NCBI GenBank assembly: GCA_937921775.1
Contig: CAKZUK010000001.1
Span: 62,001 to 126,000, forward strand
Direction of reading: 5' to 3'
Origin: an uncultured Saprospiraceae bacterium
GTDB lineage: Bacteria > Bacteroidota > Bacteroidia > Chitinophagales > Saprospiraceae
Length of the DNA: 64,000 nt
This document shows positions 17,982 through 27,340 of this stretch, one piece after another. Made by a program: the position numbers and the translations under genes. The notes below the pieces were generated by a model. That model saw only the letters and a program-made list of their open reading frames with translations. It ran no database searches and was not told the origin of the DNA. Position 1 is the stretch's first letter. Each line of letters starts with the position of its first letter.

Positions 17982-18399
17982 TTAGGAGTCGACTCCTTGC
18001 TTGATAGGATTGTAAGCTGTTAGCTTGACGCTTTTTCGGCAGATGAGAACCTAACTAAGCGCTTAGTTAGGACTTTTCTCTTTGGATCTACATATCTAGG
18101 TTTGCTCTATTTGCCTTCAAGCTTTAGCTCCCAAAAAGCCAGTCCTTCTTCACTATTTTCAGCTTATTCCGTCCCGACCTAGGAGTAAGCTTAGCTAGCC
18201 ATCTGCATTCAAGGGGCACGTCTCAGGACTAATTGAATAAGTTTTCAAGCCAAAAACTAAAGAAAGCCGTCACAAACCATGACTGAGGAATTCCTGCTGT
18301 CCTGCAAAAGTCATTTAAAACTGATTTGTCTTTAGTCCGTCTCATTTACTTACCGTATCTTTCAGTGTCAAAAAAACTAGTAAACTTTTAAAATCGGAC
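17982..18399. other. Intergenic region before the M4 peptidase gene
   Basis: This 418-base region has no credible gene. It holds a 14-base palindrome right after the preceding stop (AGGAGTC/GACTCCT, 17984-17997), a 22-base palindrome (18050-18071), and a near-consensus -7 element TATCTTTC (18356-18363) about 37 bases before the M4 ATG. Confidence 0.6.
18050..18071. terminator. Perfect 22-base palindrome, terminator or operator
   Basis: CCTAACTAAGC (18050-18060) is followed without spacer by GCTTAGTTAGG (18061-18071), then by ACTTTTCTCTTT. It lies 69 bases after the stop of the binding-protein-like gene. The T-rich tail suits a terminator; the perfect symmetry would also suit a dimeric regulator. 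Confidence 0.5.
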
Positions 18400-21300
18400 A
18401 TGAAGAATCTTAACTTATTCCTTTCTGGCTCATTGAGCTTTCTATTCCTGTATTTAGGCTTTCAATTTTTAAGCAACAATAACACCGTTCCACCAGCAAA
18501 TGCTGATCTACCTTATTACCAAATTGGCGATGGTCAATGGTATAAAATGAAAGTAGATGCTCATTTAACCACAGATCAATTACTGGCTCGTTACAGTAGA
18601 AAACTTGGGCTTGGAGCAGAAGATCGTTGGGTCGCATTGAGATCGGATAGCGATGAAATCGGAATGACACACCATCGATTTCAGATGCATCATAATGGAA
18701 TTCCTGTCAGTGCAGCACAGTTGATTGTTCATGAGCTGAATGGTTTTGTCAAAACCTTTAATGGAGGCTGGGTTGAAAATTTGGAAGTTGATGGTGCTGT
18801 TACTTTCTCAAAAACGGCGGCAGTTAACCTAGCATTAGAGATCGCTCCTGCTGATCAATACATTTGGGATAACCCAAGTGCGGAGTCTTTACACAAGCAT
18901 GTTCATCATGATCATGAGGCGACTTTCTATCCAGATCCGGAGTTGGTTTACTATAACCCTAATTTTAATCACAATCGAGCGGACTATAAATTGGCCTATA
19001 GCATGATCATTACTGCCGATGAGCCAATCTTCCGAAAGCAAATTGTTTTGGATGCAAGCACAGGAGCTTTGATTCACGAACTAGATGTCATGTGTACGAC
19101 TAATGTGCCGGCTGTTGCCGAAACGAAGTACCACGGTACGGTTACTATTATGACTGACTCTATTGCACCAGATTCATTTGTCCTTAGAGAAACAACCAGA
19201 GGCTATGGAATCGAAACCTACAATAATTTTAATCCAAATACGGATACCATCATAACAGGAAATGGATCTCAAGTTATTGCAGCCGTATTTTCAGATTCAG
19301 ATAATTACTGGAACACTGTAAATCCAGCGCAAGATGAAGTCGCCAATGATGCACATTATAGTGCTCAGGTAACTTTTGATTTGTTTGATCAAGACTTGGG
19401 ATATACTGGAGTAGATGGAGACAGTATGGCCTTAATTAATATCGTTCACGTAGGTAATGGCTTGGTGAATGCTTTTTGGAATGGTAGCTGGGCAAGTTAT
19501 GGAGATGGATCTGGAACATGGACGCCATTGACTTCATTGGATGTAGTTGGACATGAATTTACACATGGGGTTACCGGAAATACAGCAGGTCTAATTTATA
19601 TGAATGAATCAGGTGCACTCAACGAATCGTTTAGTGATATTTTTGGAACAATGGTGGAGTTTAAAGGTGATCTTGCAACAGCTGATTATTTAATCGGTGA
19701 AGATTTTGACGGTGCAAGTGATGGTTTTAGAAATATGATGAATCCAAACGCGGATGATAATCCTGATACCTACCAAGGAGATTATTGGGAATTCGGAGCT
19801 TTTGATAATGGTGGTGTTCATATTAATAGTGGAGTACAAAACTTTTGGTTTTATCTACTAGCAGAAGGTGGTTCTGGTACCAATGATGACAATTTTAATT
19901 ACAATGTAATGCCACTTGGTCAGGATACTGCAAGCCTTATTGCATTTCGTAATTTGAGATATTATCTAACAGAATCTTCTCAATTTATAGATGCCCGTAG
20001 AGGATCTGTTCTAGCTGCAGAAGATTTATTTGGAGAGTGTTCTTTTCAGTCAGAGCAAACAAAAAATGCTTGGCGTGCGGTTGGTGTTGGAAATTTAACG
20101 GATAACAATGACTTTGAAATGCTGCGTATTATCGATCCGATAGGATTAACCTGTGGATTAAGTTCGAACGAGTTTCCAACGGTTGAGTTTACTTACAAAG
20201 GTTGTCAAGTTCCCTTGAATGCTGGGACAGAAATTCCTATTGCGATTCAAGTGAACTCAGGACCGGTGTTTATGGACACTTTTCTTCTATCGAATACATT
20301 GGTAGGTGGTGATACAATTATATACACCTTTACGAATCCAGTTGATGGCTTGCAAGGAATTGGTGATCATGTACTTGATGCTTGGATGGCTTTTGATACA
20401 GATCCAAACCCGGGTAATAACCTTATATCAACAATTGTATCTAACGTCTTTTTGCAAAACACTGATTTTACTTCTACTAAGTTGAGAGAACCGGTTTCTG
20501 CTTGTTTTATGGGAGATGTAAATGTAGAAATTGAAGTGACATTTTTAGGTTGTGATTCTATTGCCGCGGGTGAAGAACTCCAGCTCTATTTCACAGCTGA
20601 TGGCGTAAATGTTGTGAATGAGAGTACGACACTTTCTCAAACTTATTATAGAGACGATGTATTTAATTATGCCTTTTCAACGCCACTTGATCAGAGCGAT
20701 GCACTAGGCCTAAGTGATGTGATGGCTTGGGTGAAATATTCACCTGATTTTGTAGATGCCAATGACTCTATCAGCGTAGAAATCATTAATCCACTGCACA
20801 TGAAATTTGATAATGTGGTTACTTTTGAAGCAGGTGAGGCATCTAAAGATTCTTTCTACTTGCACCATACTCAATACACAGAAGGTTTTATTTCTGAGTT
20901 TTCAGCATTTACAGGTAACTACGGATATCGTATGCAAGGAGGAGATGTATTGGAAGCATGGGAAGCAGGTATTTTGGAGAAACCTGATAGCTCCAATGTA
21001 TGGAATATCAATGAAGAATTATCAACGAAACTATGCCACTGCGTAGATGGAACAAACATGACAGAAATTGAATTGAGTTTTGATTTACGTCAGCGATATG
21101 GTTATTTTTTCCTTGCGAACATTGGAGAGGATGTAAAGATGTCTAGTTCATTTAGAGTGCTAGTAGAGAATGACCAAATCAGTGGTTCTTTTTTCCCGCT
21201 CACACATATTTTTGAACCTTGGCAGCATCTGGTTTATGATGTTTCTGCTTATGCAGGAACTAAGTTTGAGGTTTGTTTTGAAACAAGAAACTTTACCAAT

Positions 21301-21642
21301 CCTCAAACTTCAGATGTTGGAGATATGTCTCTAATTGATAACGTGCTTATTTCCGGACTTGGAGTATCGGCGAGTGAAGCTGAGGCAAATATTTTTGAAA
21401 TGGAGCTTACGCCAAATCCAAATACTGGTATACTAAATATTGCTTTTCGCAATGAGACTTTTGAAAATTGCTTGATTGAAATATTTGATGTACATGGTCG
21501 TATACTTGAGCAGAAAGAAGTACAAAGTCATTCAGGATCGAATACCTTGCGAATGGACTTGAGCCAATTTAGTCAGGGGATTTATTTTGTGAAGATGAGT
21601 AGTGGTGATAAGGTGCAGGTAGAGTCGATTGTTCGCTTGTAG
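18400..21642 (+). CDS. M4-family metallopeptidase (thermolysin-like), T9SS-secreted
   Basis: 1080 residues. Signal peptide or membrane anchor at 1-23, then an FTP-type propeptide. In the catalytic domain the zinc site is HEFTH (H385, E386, H389) plus E409 in NESFSD, and the proton donor is H474 in GGVHINSGV; the spacings of 24 and 89 residues equal those of thermolysin (H142-E166, H142-H231). After the peptidase come beta-rich regions of ~400 residues (CARDB-like and a jelly-roll-like region around MKFDNVVTFEAGE), then a T9SS type A tail (MELTPNPNTGILNIAF ... FSQGIYFVKMSS). It is a secreted endopeptidase, probably for nutrient protein degradation or predation-like lysis (inference). Confidence 0.95.
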   Translation: MKNLNLFLSGSLSFLFLYLGFQFLSNNNTVPPANADLPYYQIGDGQWYKMKVDAHLTTDQLLARYSRKLGLGAEDRWVALRSDSDEIGMTHHRFQMHHNGIPVSAAQLIVHELNGFVKTFNGGWVENLEVDGAVTFSKTAAVNLALEIAPADQYIWDNPSAESLHKHVHHDHEATFYPDPELVYYNPNFNHNRADYKLAYSMIITADEPIFRKQIVLDASTGALIHELDVMCTTNVPAVAETKYHGTVTIMTDSIAPDSFVLRETTRGYGIETYNNFNPNTDTIITGNGSQVIAAVFSDSDNYWNTVNPAQDEVANDAHYSAQVTFDLFDQDLGYTGVDGDSMALINIVHVGNGLVNAFWNGSWASYGDGSGTWTPLTSLDVVGHEFTHGVTGNTAGLIYMNESGALNESFSDIFGTMVEFKGDLATADYLIGEDFDGASDGFRNMMNPNADDNPDTYQGDYWEFGAFDNGGVHINSGVQNFWFYLLAEGGSGTNDDNFNYNVMPLGQDTASLIAFRNLRYYLTESSQFIDARRGSVLAAEDLFGECSFQSEQTKNAWRAVGVGNLTDNNDFEMLRIIDPIGLTCGLSSNEFPTVEFTYKGCQVPLNAGTEIPIAIQVNSGPVFMDTFLLSNTLVGGDTIIYTFTNPVDGLQGIGDHVLDAWMAFDTDPNPGNNLISTIVSNVFLQNTDFTSTKLREPVSACFMGDVNVEIEVTFLGCDSIAAGEELQLYFTADGVNVVNESTTLSQTYYRDDVFNYAFSTPLDQSDALGLSDVMAWVKYSPDFVDANDSISVEIINPLHMKFDNVVTFEAGEASKDSFYLHHTQYTEGFISEFSAFTGNYGYRMQGGDVLEAWEAGILEKPDSSNVWNINEELSTKLCHCVDGTNMTEIELSFDLRQRYGYFFLANIGEDVKMSSSFRVLVENDQISGSFFPLTHIFEPWQHLVYDVSAYAGTKFEVCFETRNFTNPQTSDVGDMSLIDNVLISGLGVSASEAEANIFEMELTPNPNTGILNIAFRNETFENCLIEIFDVHGRILEQKEVQSHSGSNTLRMDLSQFSQGIYFVKMSSGDKVQVESIVRL

Positions 21643-21647
21643 TTTTT

Positions 21648-21739
21648 AAGACGGAAGACGAAAGTTCTCCTCTAAGCTAAGAGCCCGCTAACGTACATTG
21701 CGTTAGCGGGCTCTCTATTTTGCGAAAAATTTCCGTCTT
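21648..21739. terminator. Strong nested bidirectional terminator
   Basis: A perfect 14-base stem (21680-21693 with 21701-21714, GC-rich, 7-base loop, tail CTATTTT) is nested in a second inverted repeat, AAGACGGAA (21648-21656) and TTCCGTCTT (21731-21739). It fills the gap between convergent stop codons. Confidence 0.85.
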
Positions 21740-21747
21740 CTAATTTT

Positions 21748-23190
21748 TTATTTATAACTCACCAACTTAAATCCTTTCGTTTCAGCGGTATTCCTAGAAG
21801 AGACTTGTAGGAAATAGGTTCCTGCCGGCAAACGTTCTAAATTAATAGCTAATTTTTGAGCACCCCTGCTTACATTGAAATGTTGTTGGTGTGCTACTTT
21901 TCCACTGATGTCGTAAACCAACATTTCAAGTTTGTCGTCACCTTTAAATGTTGTTTCATAATAAACATAATCGGTGAAAATACTCGGGTAAACTCGCGCT
22001 GCTTCCTGTGCTTCCTGATCAATAATGACAATATTGCTATAGGCATAGGAGCCATCCAAATCAACCATTTTGAGTCGGTAATAGTCACGAGATACCGAAG
22101 GATCAGCATCGAGGTAACTATAAGTATTTACTAAATTGGTAGTACCATCTGCCGCCAGTTCATCAAGAAAATTAAAGTATTGACCATCTCTTGATCGTTC
22201 GATCTCAAAATGAGAGGCATTAATCTCGGAAGCTGTTTCCCACTCTAATAAATTTCCATTTTCTGATCGCCTTCCTGTAAAGTAAAGTAAGTCAACTGGC
22301 AAGGCATAATCACAAACATTAACGTAGTAGGTCGCAAATTTATCAGTACAAACTTCTACTGACCAGATACCTTTTACAGGATCTTCATGCGTCAAAACTA
22401 GGGGAGGAGCTGCTGCCGTTGAAAAAACAGTTTGCGTATCAAAATCATCGCAACTTTCATTTCCTCCACTAAAGGCCGTAACACAAATACGCTGGTTGGC
22501 AACCAGATCATTGACACTAGAAGTTTCACTTGGTAATGCTCCTGCTAAACTTTCAAATTCACTTTGCGTGAAAAATAATTTTAAGCAAGCTGACTCATTA
22601 TTGCTTGGAGCAACTGACCAGTGCCTTTGTAAATATGGATTGTTCTGGCAGGTGTTAATATTGTCATCAATTTCTACACAAACTTCGGTATCACCCAGTG
22701 CCTCACTATCAGATCCTGAGTCAGAAAGAGCGGCAATATAATTATTGAATCCATCAAAGAAATAACTACTCGAACCATTGGTTAGTAAGCAATTTCCACA
22801 ACCATCATTCATAACCAAATCACTATTTGTTGCGTCAAGTTGTTGCACTTCCCAAGAAATTTCCTTGGTACAGCCCACTTGATCAGTAACAGTACCCAGA
22901 TAAATTCCCTCTGCCAAATTGGTACGTACACTATCCGTATCGGAAATGTCATCCCATGCAAAATCGTAGTAGGGATTACCTCCGTTTACTAAAACAGTTA
23001 GTGATCCGTTTACATCCGAAGCACAGGTAATATCGTTTGATAATAGTACAACTTGAATGGAGTCCGCAGTACTCGATCCACTAAGGTTAATAGAAAGTGG
23101 ACCAATACAATCTTGCGCAAATGAAGTTTGATGGAAGAAAAGAAAAAAGACTCCCATCAGAAGTTTGTTATGTATTTTATAGAAAATCAT
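21748..23190 (-). CDS. Secreted protein with SprB-like repeat and T9SS type A tail
   Basis: 480 residues. Signal peptide ending HQTSFAQ. An N-terminal SprB-like unit (NDITCASDVNGSLTVLVNGG ... GTVTDQVGCTKE) is followed by an unrecognised Cys-containing region (DGCGNCLL; CVEIDDNINTCQ; ESACLKLFF), then the linker LPVDLLYFTGRRSENGNLLE shared with the receptor-L protein at 12198, and a T9SS tail (ARVYPSIFTDYVYYE ... LPAGTYFLQVSS). It is the last gene of a three-gene same-strand surface-protein cluster; a strong dyad separates it from the gene upstream. Likely cell-surface; the ligand is unknown. Confidence 0.85.
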   Translation of the reverse strand: MIFYKIHNKLLMGVFFLFFHQTSFAQDCIGPLSINLSGSSTADSIQVVLLSNDITCASDVNGSLTVLVNGGNPYYDFAWDDISDTDSVRTNLAEGIYLGTVTDQVGCTKEISWEVQQLDATNSDLVMNDGCGNCLLTNGSSSYFFDGFNNYIAALSDSGSDSEALGDTEVCVEIDDNINTCQNNPYLQRHWSVAPSNNESACLKLFFTQSEFESLAGALPSETSSVNDLVANQRICVTAFSGGNESCDDFDTQTVFSTAAAPPLVLTHEDPVKGIWSVEVCTDKFATYYVNVCDYALPVDLLYFTGRRSENGNLLEWETASEINASHFEIERSRDGQYFNFLDELAADGTTNLVNTYSYLDADPSVSRDYYRLKMVDLDGSYAYSNIVIIDQEAQEAARVYPSIFTDYVYYETTFKGDDKLEMLVYDISGKVAHQQHFNVSRGAQKLAINLERLPAGTYFLQVSSRNTAETKGFKLVSYK

Positions 23191-23220
23191 GTCGCGTGTT
23201 TTTGACGATATATTTTAAAA

Positions 23221-23307
23221 AGTGGGGAGTTGGATTAGGAAGTGGGAAGATGCCTCCAACGCGAACTTTCGCCTTCGAGTGTACTTCCCACTTCCTGCTC
23301 CCTACTT
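23221..23307 (-). terminator. Long intergenic dyad / likely terminator
   Basis: AGGAAGTGGGAAG (23237-23249) pairs perfectly with CTTCCCACTTCCT (23284-23296); outer arms AGTGGGGAG and CTCCCTACT extend it with one mismatch. It sits just downstream of the SprB-repeat gene stop and before the start of the next gene. Confidence 0.6.
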
Positions 23308-23309
23308 AA

Positions 23310-24713
23310 TTAAGGTATCTGACAACCGTTAGCATCCGTCACTATAAAGCTGTACTGATTATTACCATCAGCTCCAGTAAATGTAACTGAACCACCATCC
23401 GTTGCAATCGTTTGAGGCGAAGCCTGGTCGAGTGTTCCTGCCACTGTGTTTGGAGCAACCGGAGTCACTACATAAGTCACGATGTAAGGAGCAACACCAC
23501 CTGATGCCTCTATCTTAATTTCACCTAATCCTAATTGACATAAATCCTGAATATAGTTACATGATCCCGCCGTTAGTGGGCTAGGCTCTGTAAGCGTTAC
23601 ACTACAAATGCTTTCACAACCTGCGTCATCTCTAACGGTAATGCTGTGTGCACCCGCCGCTACATCTGCAAAGGCACCAGAACTCTGGAATGTTCCATTG
23701 TCAAGACTATAAGTGTAAACACCAGATCCACCAGTTCCAACTACGTTGATCGTACCTGTTCCTCCATTACAAAGAATATTGGTTCCACCTGCACCTACAG
23801 TCGGGCTTGTCGCCTCACAAGTTACTGCAACGGGTTCTGTCAAAGTGAATGCGATCTCATACGTACAATTGTTATTATCGCTTACTGTTAAATTGTAAGT
23901 ACCTCCTGAAAGACCTGATTGGTCTTTGTCCGTTTGAACTAAACCAGATCCATCTGTTGTTTCCCAGTTGTATGTGTAACCAGTAGTCACTGTACCGCCC
24001 TCAGCAGTAATTGTAATCGCTCCATTTGCAGCACCTGATGCCGCTGCACAACTTGGTTGCGTAACTTCAGAATCGGAAAGACCAACTGCGTCTGGTTCTG
24101 TCAACACAAATGAGCTTGTGTAAGTACAATTATTATTATCGGTCACTGTTAGATTGTATGTACCTCCTGAAAGAGCTGATTGGTCTTTGTCTGTTTGAAC
24201 TAAACCAGCTCCATCTGCTGTTTCCCAGTTATAGGTGTAACCAGTAGTCACAGTACCTCCCGTTGGAGTAATTGTAATCGCTCCATTCGCAGTACCAGAC
24301 AGTGCATTACAACTTGGTTGCGTAACTTCCGAGTTAGAAAGATCTACTGCATCTGGTTGTGTTATTTCAATCGGACCTAATGCAGTGGTACAACCATTAG
24401 CATCCGTAATGGTTACGGAGTAAGAACCTGCTTCTAGGTCCATTCTATTTTGACCATCATCAGCTCCAACAATATCAGCCCAGTCGAAAGTGTAATCTGT
24501 AGAGCCACCAGCAACGGTAAGTGTGATTGTACCGTTTGCTGTTCCGCTTGCGGAATTACATGATAAATCGGTGTGTTCTTCCGTGGCTGATAGCGATAAG
24601 TTTGTGTCTGAACCTGTAATGGTTACAGTAAGAGAACCGTTGCAAACTTGGCTATAAGCAGAAGAAAGCGACCCAATGGTCAAGAGTAGAATAAAAATAA
24701 TGCGTTTCATCAC
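23310..24713 (-). CDS. SprB-repeat surface protein without T9SS tail
   Basis: 467 residues. Signal peptide MMKRIIFILLLTIGSLSSAY, cleaved after SQ. It has four or five SprB-like units, each of the form QPSCNALSGTANGAITITP ... GGTYNLTVTDNNNCTY; two adjacent 87-residue units are nearly identical. The protein ends in a ~85-residue module (CNYIQDLCQLGLGEIKI, then GGVAPY, ending VTDANGCQIP) with no type A or type B sorting domain. The same kind of module ends the next protein upstream. SprB repeats occur in the gliding adhesin of Flavobacterium; here the protein is small and probably structural or adhesive (inference). Confidence 0.85.
   Translation of the reverse strand: MMKRIIFILLLTIGSLSSAYSQVCNGSLTVTITGSDTNLSLSATEEHTDLSCNSASGTANGTITLTVAGGSTDYTFDWADIVGADDGQNRMDLEAGSYSVTITDANGCTTALGPIEITQPDAVDLSNSEVTQPSCNALSGTANGAITITPTGGTVTTGYTYNWETADGAGLVQTDKDQSALSGGTYNLTVTDNNNCTYTSSFVLTEPDAVGLSDSEVTQPSCAAASGAANGAITITAEGGTVTTGYTYNWETTDGSGLVQTDKDQSGLSGGTYNLTVSDNNNCTYEIAFTLTEPVAVTCEATSPTVGAGGTNILCNGGTGTINVVGTGGSGVYTYSLDNGTFQSSGAFADVAAGAHSITVRDDAGCESICSVTLTEPSPLTAGSCNYIQDLCQLGLGEIKIEASGGVAPYIVTYVVTPVAPNTVAGTLDQASPQTIATDGGSVTFTGADGNNQYSFIVTDANGCQIP
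23860..24360 (-). repeat. Tandem 261-base coding repeat
   Basis: Two copies of a 261-base unit (87 residues) inside the SprB-repeat gene are highly similar at the DNA level, e.g. both contain TGATTGGTCTTTGTC and CAACTTGGTTGCGTAACTTC at a 261-base offset. This suggests recent duplication or ongoing gene conversion. Confidence 0.8.
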
Positions 24714-24761
24714 TTTGTTATTTAAATTATTAATTGAGATTTTTTAATACGAAATTGAATT

Positions 24762-26693
24762 TTAATTGGGGGAGCAGCCATTGCTATCAGTTACACTGAT
24801 ATTGATGGTTGATCCTCCGGGAATATCTGTAATGGTGATTTGTCCACCACTTGTTGAAATTATTTGACTTGTAGAGCTGCCTACATTTGGAGTCCAGCTT
24901 ACGTTGTATGGAGCAGCGCCTCCGTTTGCTTGTATACTTACTTGTCCTGCGTCGATTTGACAGAGGTCATGTACAACATTGCAGGTTCCTGCTTCAGGGG
25001 CCTCATTGACAATTATAGTTGTTGAATTGGAATTGGTACATCCGATATCATCCGTCACGCTTACGGAATAAGAACCTGCTGTACTTACATCAGTACTTTG
25101 GTTGCTGGTATTATTTGACCATTCATATTGTGCAAAAAATCCATCCACAGTTAGTGTGGCAGAAGCTCCTTCGCATATTTGGCTGTCGTTATTCGCATTT
25201 CCTGAATTATCTGTTGCTATGATTGAAGGTGCCGCTAAACTGTTGTTTACAGTGACAGTGAAACTACAGGTAGCTGAGTTGGTGCTAAAATCAGTTGCAG
25301 TTAATACAATGGTAGTAACTCCGCTAGGGAAGAGGTCTCCGCTAGCATGACTTAAGTCTTTAGAGGCAATACCACAATTGTCAGTTCCGCTGGCTCCACT
25401 AAAGGGAACATTGGCAGAACAATTTGCTGTATTTGCATCTATTTCAATATTTGTAGGACAGCTTACAGTTGGATTTATTTCATCATTAACAGTAACTGTA
25501 GCTGAGCAAGTAGAAGTGTTTTCATGAGAATCTTCCACAGTTAGAATGACCACATTAGTCCCAAGGTTATCGCAGCTAAAGTTGCTAATGTTTAAGTTGT
25601 ATTGATCAATTCCACAGAGGTCAGTTGAGTTATTGTCGATATCGGAAGCACTGATACTGCCGACACCGGCTGCATCTAATAGTACTGTCGCATCTTGACA
25701 AATTGCAGTAGGTAAATTTTCTTCGACAGCTCCTAGTGAGATGCTAGGAGAAGAGCAAGTGTATTTGGCCACAGCCATAAAATCAATATGATAGTCACGA
25801 CCACCTCTGACTGTTAGTCGGTCAAAACTACTGTACTGTGTATCGGTTCCAGTGGTTGATCCGATTAAGGTTCTGTCATCTTTAAAAAGTGTAGCGGTAA
25901 TGTTATTCGTATTTGCCGAACAGCGTTTGAGTTCAGTTCGATACCAGATGTCCCAGGGTTGGTTCATATTTGAATTAACATGGTTGTTACTTGATCCTCC
26001 AGTTCTTCTTTCGAATCCAAAGGGTTTACCATTAGCTCCAGTATCTGCATTTCTATTAATGTTGTATCCATTGTAGCTTCCGTCCTCAAGGCCATAGCGG
26101 TTTAGTCCGCAGCCACTTGGCCCAGAAGAAGCTCTAATTTCTCTTGTTATTAATCTAAAGTCACTAATGGTACTTCCAAGTAACTTGACGCCACCACTTG
26201 GGTCGCATTGAGTAACTTTCGCTAGAGTACTTGTGTTTGGAAATGTAGTGTTATCTGATTGCACAAGACCACTTCCAATATTTGACCATCCAGAGAAAGT
26301 ATCAAAATGATCAAAGAAAACAAATGTGTTGGTACCATTGCTGGCAGTAATTGCTGTTGGGTTGGAATAATAAACATAAATATCAGTGGTGGTACTAGCT
26401 GGAAGGTTGGGGACTTCGACCCAAACTATTGCCTCTGTTGAAGCGGTGTAGTCTTCTATCCAAAAATCGATAAGTGTTTGACCATTACTAGTTGTAAATC
26501 GAATATCAGAAAAGTCTGCCTTCATTCCTGTAGTGAAATTAAGATCAACTCTGACCTGGTGATTGATCAATGCAGAACCTGAATGCTCAGTAATGGTAAC
26601 AGGTATTCTGTTTTCCCATGGGCAAAGCCATTGAGAAAATAGTACTTGACTGCAGAATAGCAATACCGTTAAAGAGATTAATTTTTGATTCAC
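24762..26693 (-). CDS. DUF2341/HYR-domain surface protein without T9SS tail
   Basis: 643 residues. Signal peptide MNQKLISLTVLLFCSQVLFS. A DUF2341 domain (RIPVTITEHSGSALINHQVR ... VYYSNPTA) is followed by a concanavalin/LamG-like region with FDHFDTFSGW, then HYR-type Ig units (CSATVTVNDEINPTVSCPTN; GTDNCGIASKDL; TATDFSTNSATCSFTVTV), a further Ig unit, and a final module CNVVHDLCQIDAGQVSIQ ... GGAAPY ... ISVTDSNGCSPN. That final module is paralogous to the end of the neighbouring SprB-repeat protein. No T9SS tail is present. It is first in the three-gene cluster, 48 bases before the SprB gene. Confidence 0.86.
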   Translation of the reverse strand: MNQKLISLTVLLFCSQVLFSQWLCPWENRIPVTITEHSGSALINHQVRVDLNFTTGMKADFSDIRFTTSNGQTLIDFWIEDYTASTEAIVWVEVPNLPASTTTDIYVYYSNPTAITASNGTNTFVFFDHFDTFSGWSNIGSGLVQSDNTTFPNTSTLAKVTQCDPSGGVKLLGSTISDFRLITREIRASSGPSGCGLNRYGLEDGSYNGYNINRNADTGANGKPFGFERRTGGSSNNHVNSNMNQPWDIWYRTELKRCSANTNNITATLFKDDRTLIGSTTGTDTQYSSFDRLTVRGGRDYHIDFMAVAKYTCSSPSISLGAVEENLPTAICQDATVLLDAAGVGSISASDIDNNSTDLCGIDQYNLNISNFSCDNLGTNVVILTVEDSHENTSTCSATVTVNDEINPTVSCPTNIEIDANTANCSANVPFSGASGTDNCGIASKDLSHASGDLFPSGVTTIVLTATDFSTNSATCSFTVTVNNSLAAPSIIATDNSGNANNDSQICEGASATLTVDGFFAQYEWSNNTSNQSTDVSTAGSYSVSVTDDIGCTNSNSTTIIVNEAPEAGTCNVVHDLCQIDAGQVSIQANGGAAPYNVSWTPNVGSSTSQIISTSGGQITITDIPGGSTINISVTDSNGCSPN

Positions 26694-26975
26694 CGTAGTG
26701 TTACTTTTTTAGATTAAGACATAGATTTAACAGTCTATTAATAGGGGGATTAATAGAAACCAGATTTCTTAGTTCGTTTTGTAAATCGGAAATAGTCTTT
26801 AATAAAGCAATGCAGATGAGGGGGTAGACATTGTTATTAATTGTTATTACGAAAGAATTTTATCTTTCCATTAGTTGGTTAAAAAGACTAATTCGAAAAC
26901 TATGCCATAAAAGTGGGCAAATGTGACATAATAGGTGCTTTTATGTCGAAAAAAGATTAAAACACACATGGATTT
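26694..26975. other. Leader/promoter region of the surface-protein cluster
   Basis: 282 bases with no credible gene. One dyad, GACATAA ... TTATGTC (about 26929-26951), lies near the stop of the thiamine-binding-like gene's upstream neighbour and may be regulatory. The promoter of the cluster must lie here but no clean -7 box was found. Confidence 0.4.
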
Positions 26976-27260
26976 TTAAGCCCATTGCTCAATTTTATCT
27001 TCGAAGCTGGCGTCTTTGTTTTTGTGCAAATGAATCTGAATATTGAGTATCAGCTCAATCGCTCCAGCCTCTAAACAAGTCTTTCTGACTTGATCCACTA
27101 GTGCCATTAAAGTTTCCAATTCTCCTTCCAGACTAGTTGAGAATGGCCCTACAATATGCTTAATTCCAGACTCTTTAATGACTTTAAGCGCTTCGTCAAT
27201 TATGCCATAAGCGTTTTCTTGATTGATGGGAATCACCTGTATAGATAGATTTGCAAGCAT
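26976..27260 (-). CDS. Thiamine-binding-like protein (MTH1187/YkoF family)
   Basis: 94 residues. MLANLSIQVIPINQENAYGI and VGPFSTSLEGELETLMALV match the small ferredoxin-like thiamine-binding (formerly DUF77) family, in which pairs of domains bind thiamine or related pyrimidines in the cytoplasm. It has no adjacent thiamine biosynthesis or transport gene, so the role is inferred only from the family. It could act in vitamin sensing or storage. Confidence 0.85.
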   Translation of the reverse strand: MLANLSIQVIPINQENAYGIIDEALKVIKESGIKHIVGPFSTSLEGELETLMALVDQVRKTCLEAGAIELILNIQIHLHKNKDASFEDKIEQWA

Positions 27261-27340
27261 TTTTCGTTATTTATTTAGACTGAGAGCTTGTCTAGTTAAT
27301 GGCATGAGGACTAGGCTTTAATAGAGGAAAGGGGTCAGTT

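Noticed and set aside
23860..24360. Possible CRISPR-like spaced repeats
   Set aside because: The repeats are 261 bases, in frame, and encode SprB units; there are no short direct repeats with unique spacers.
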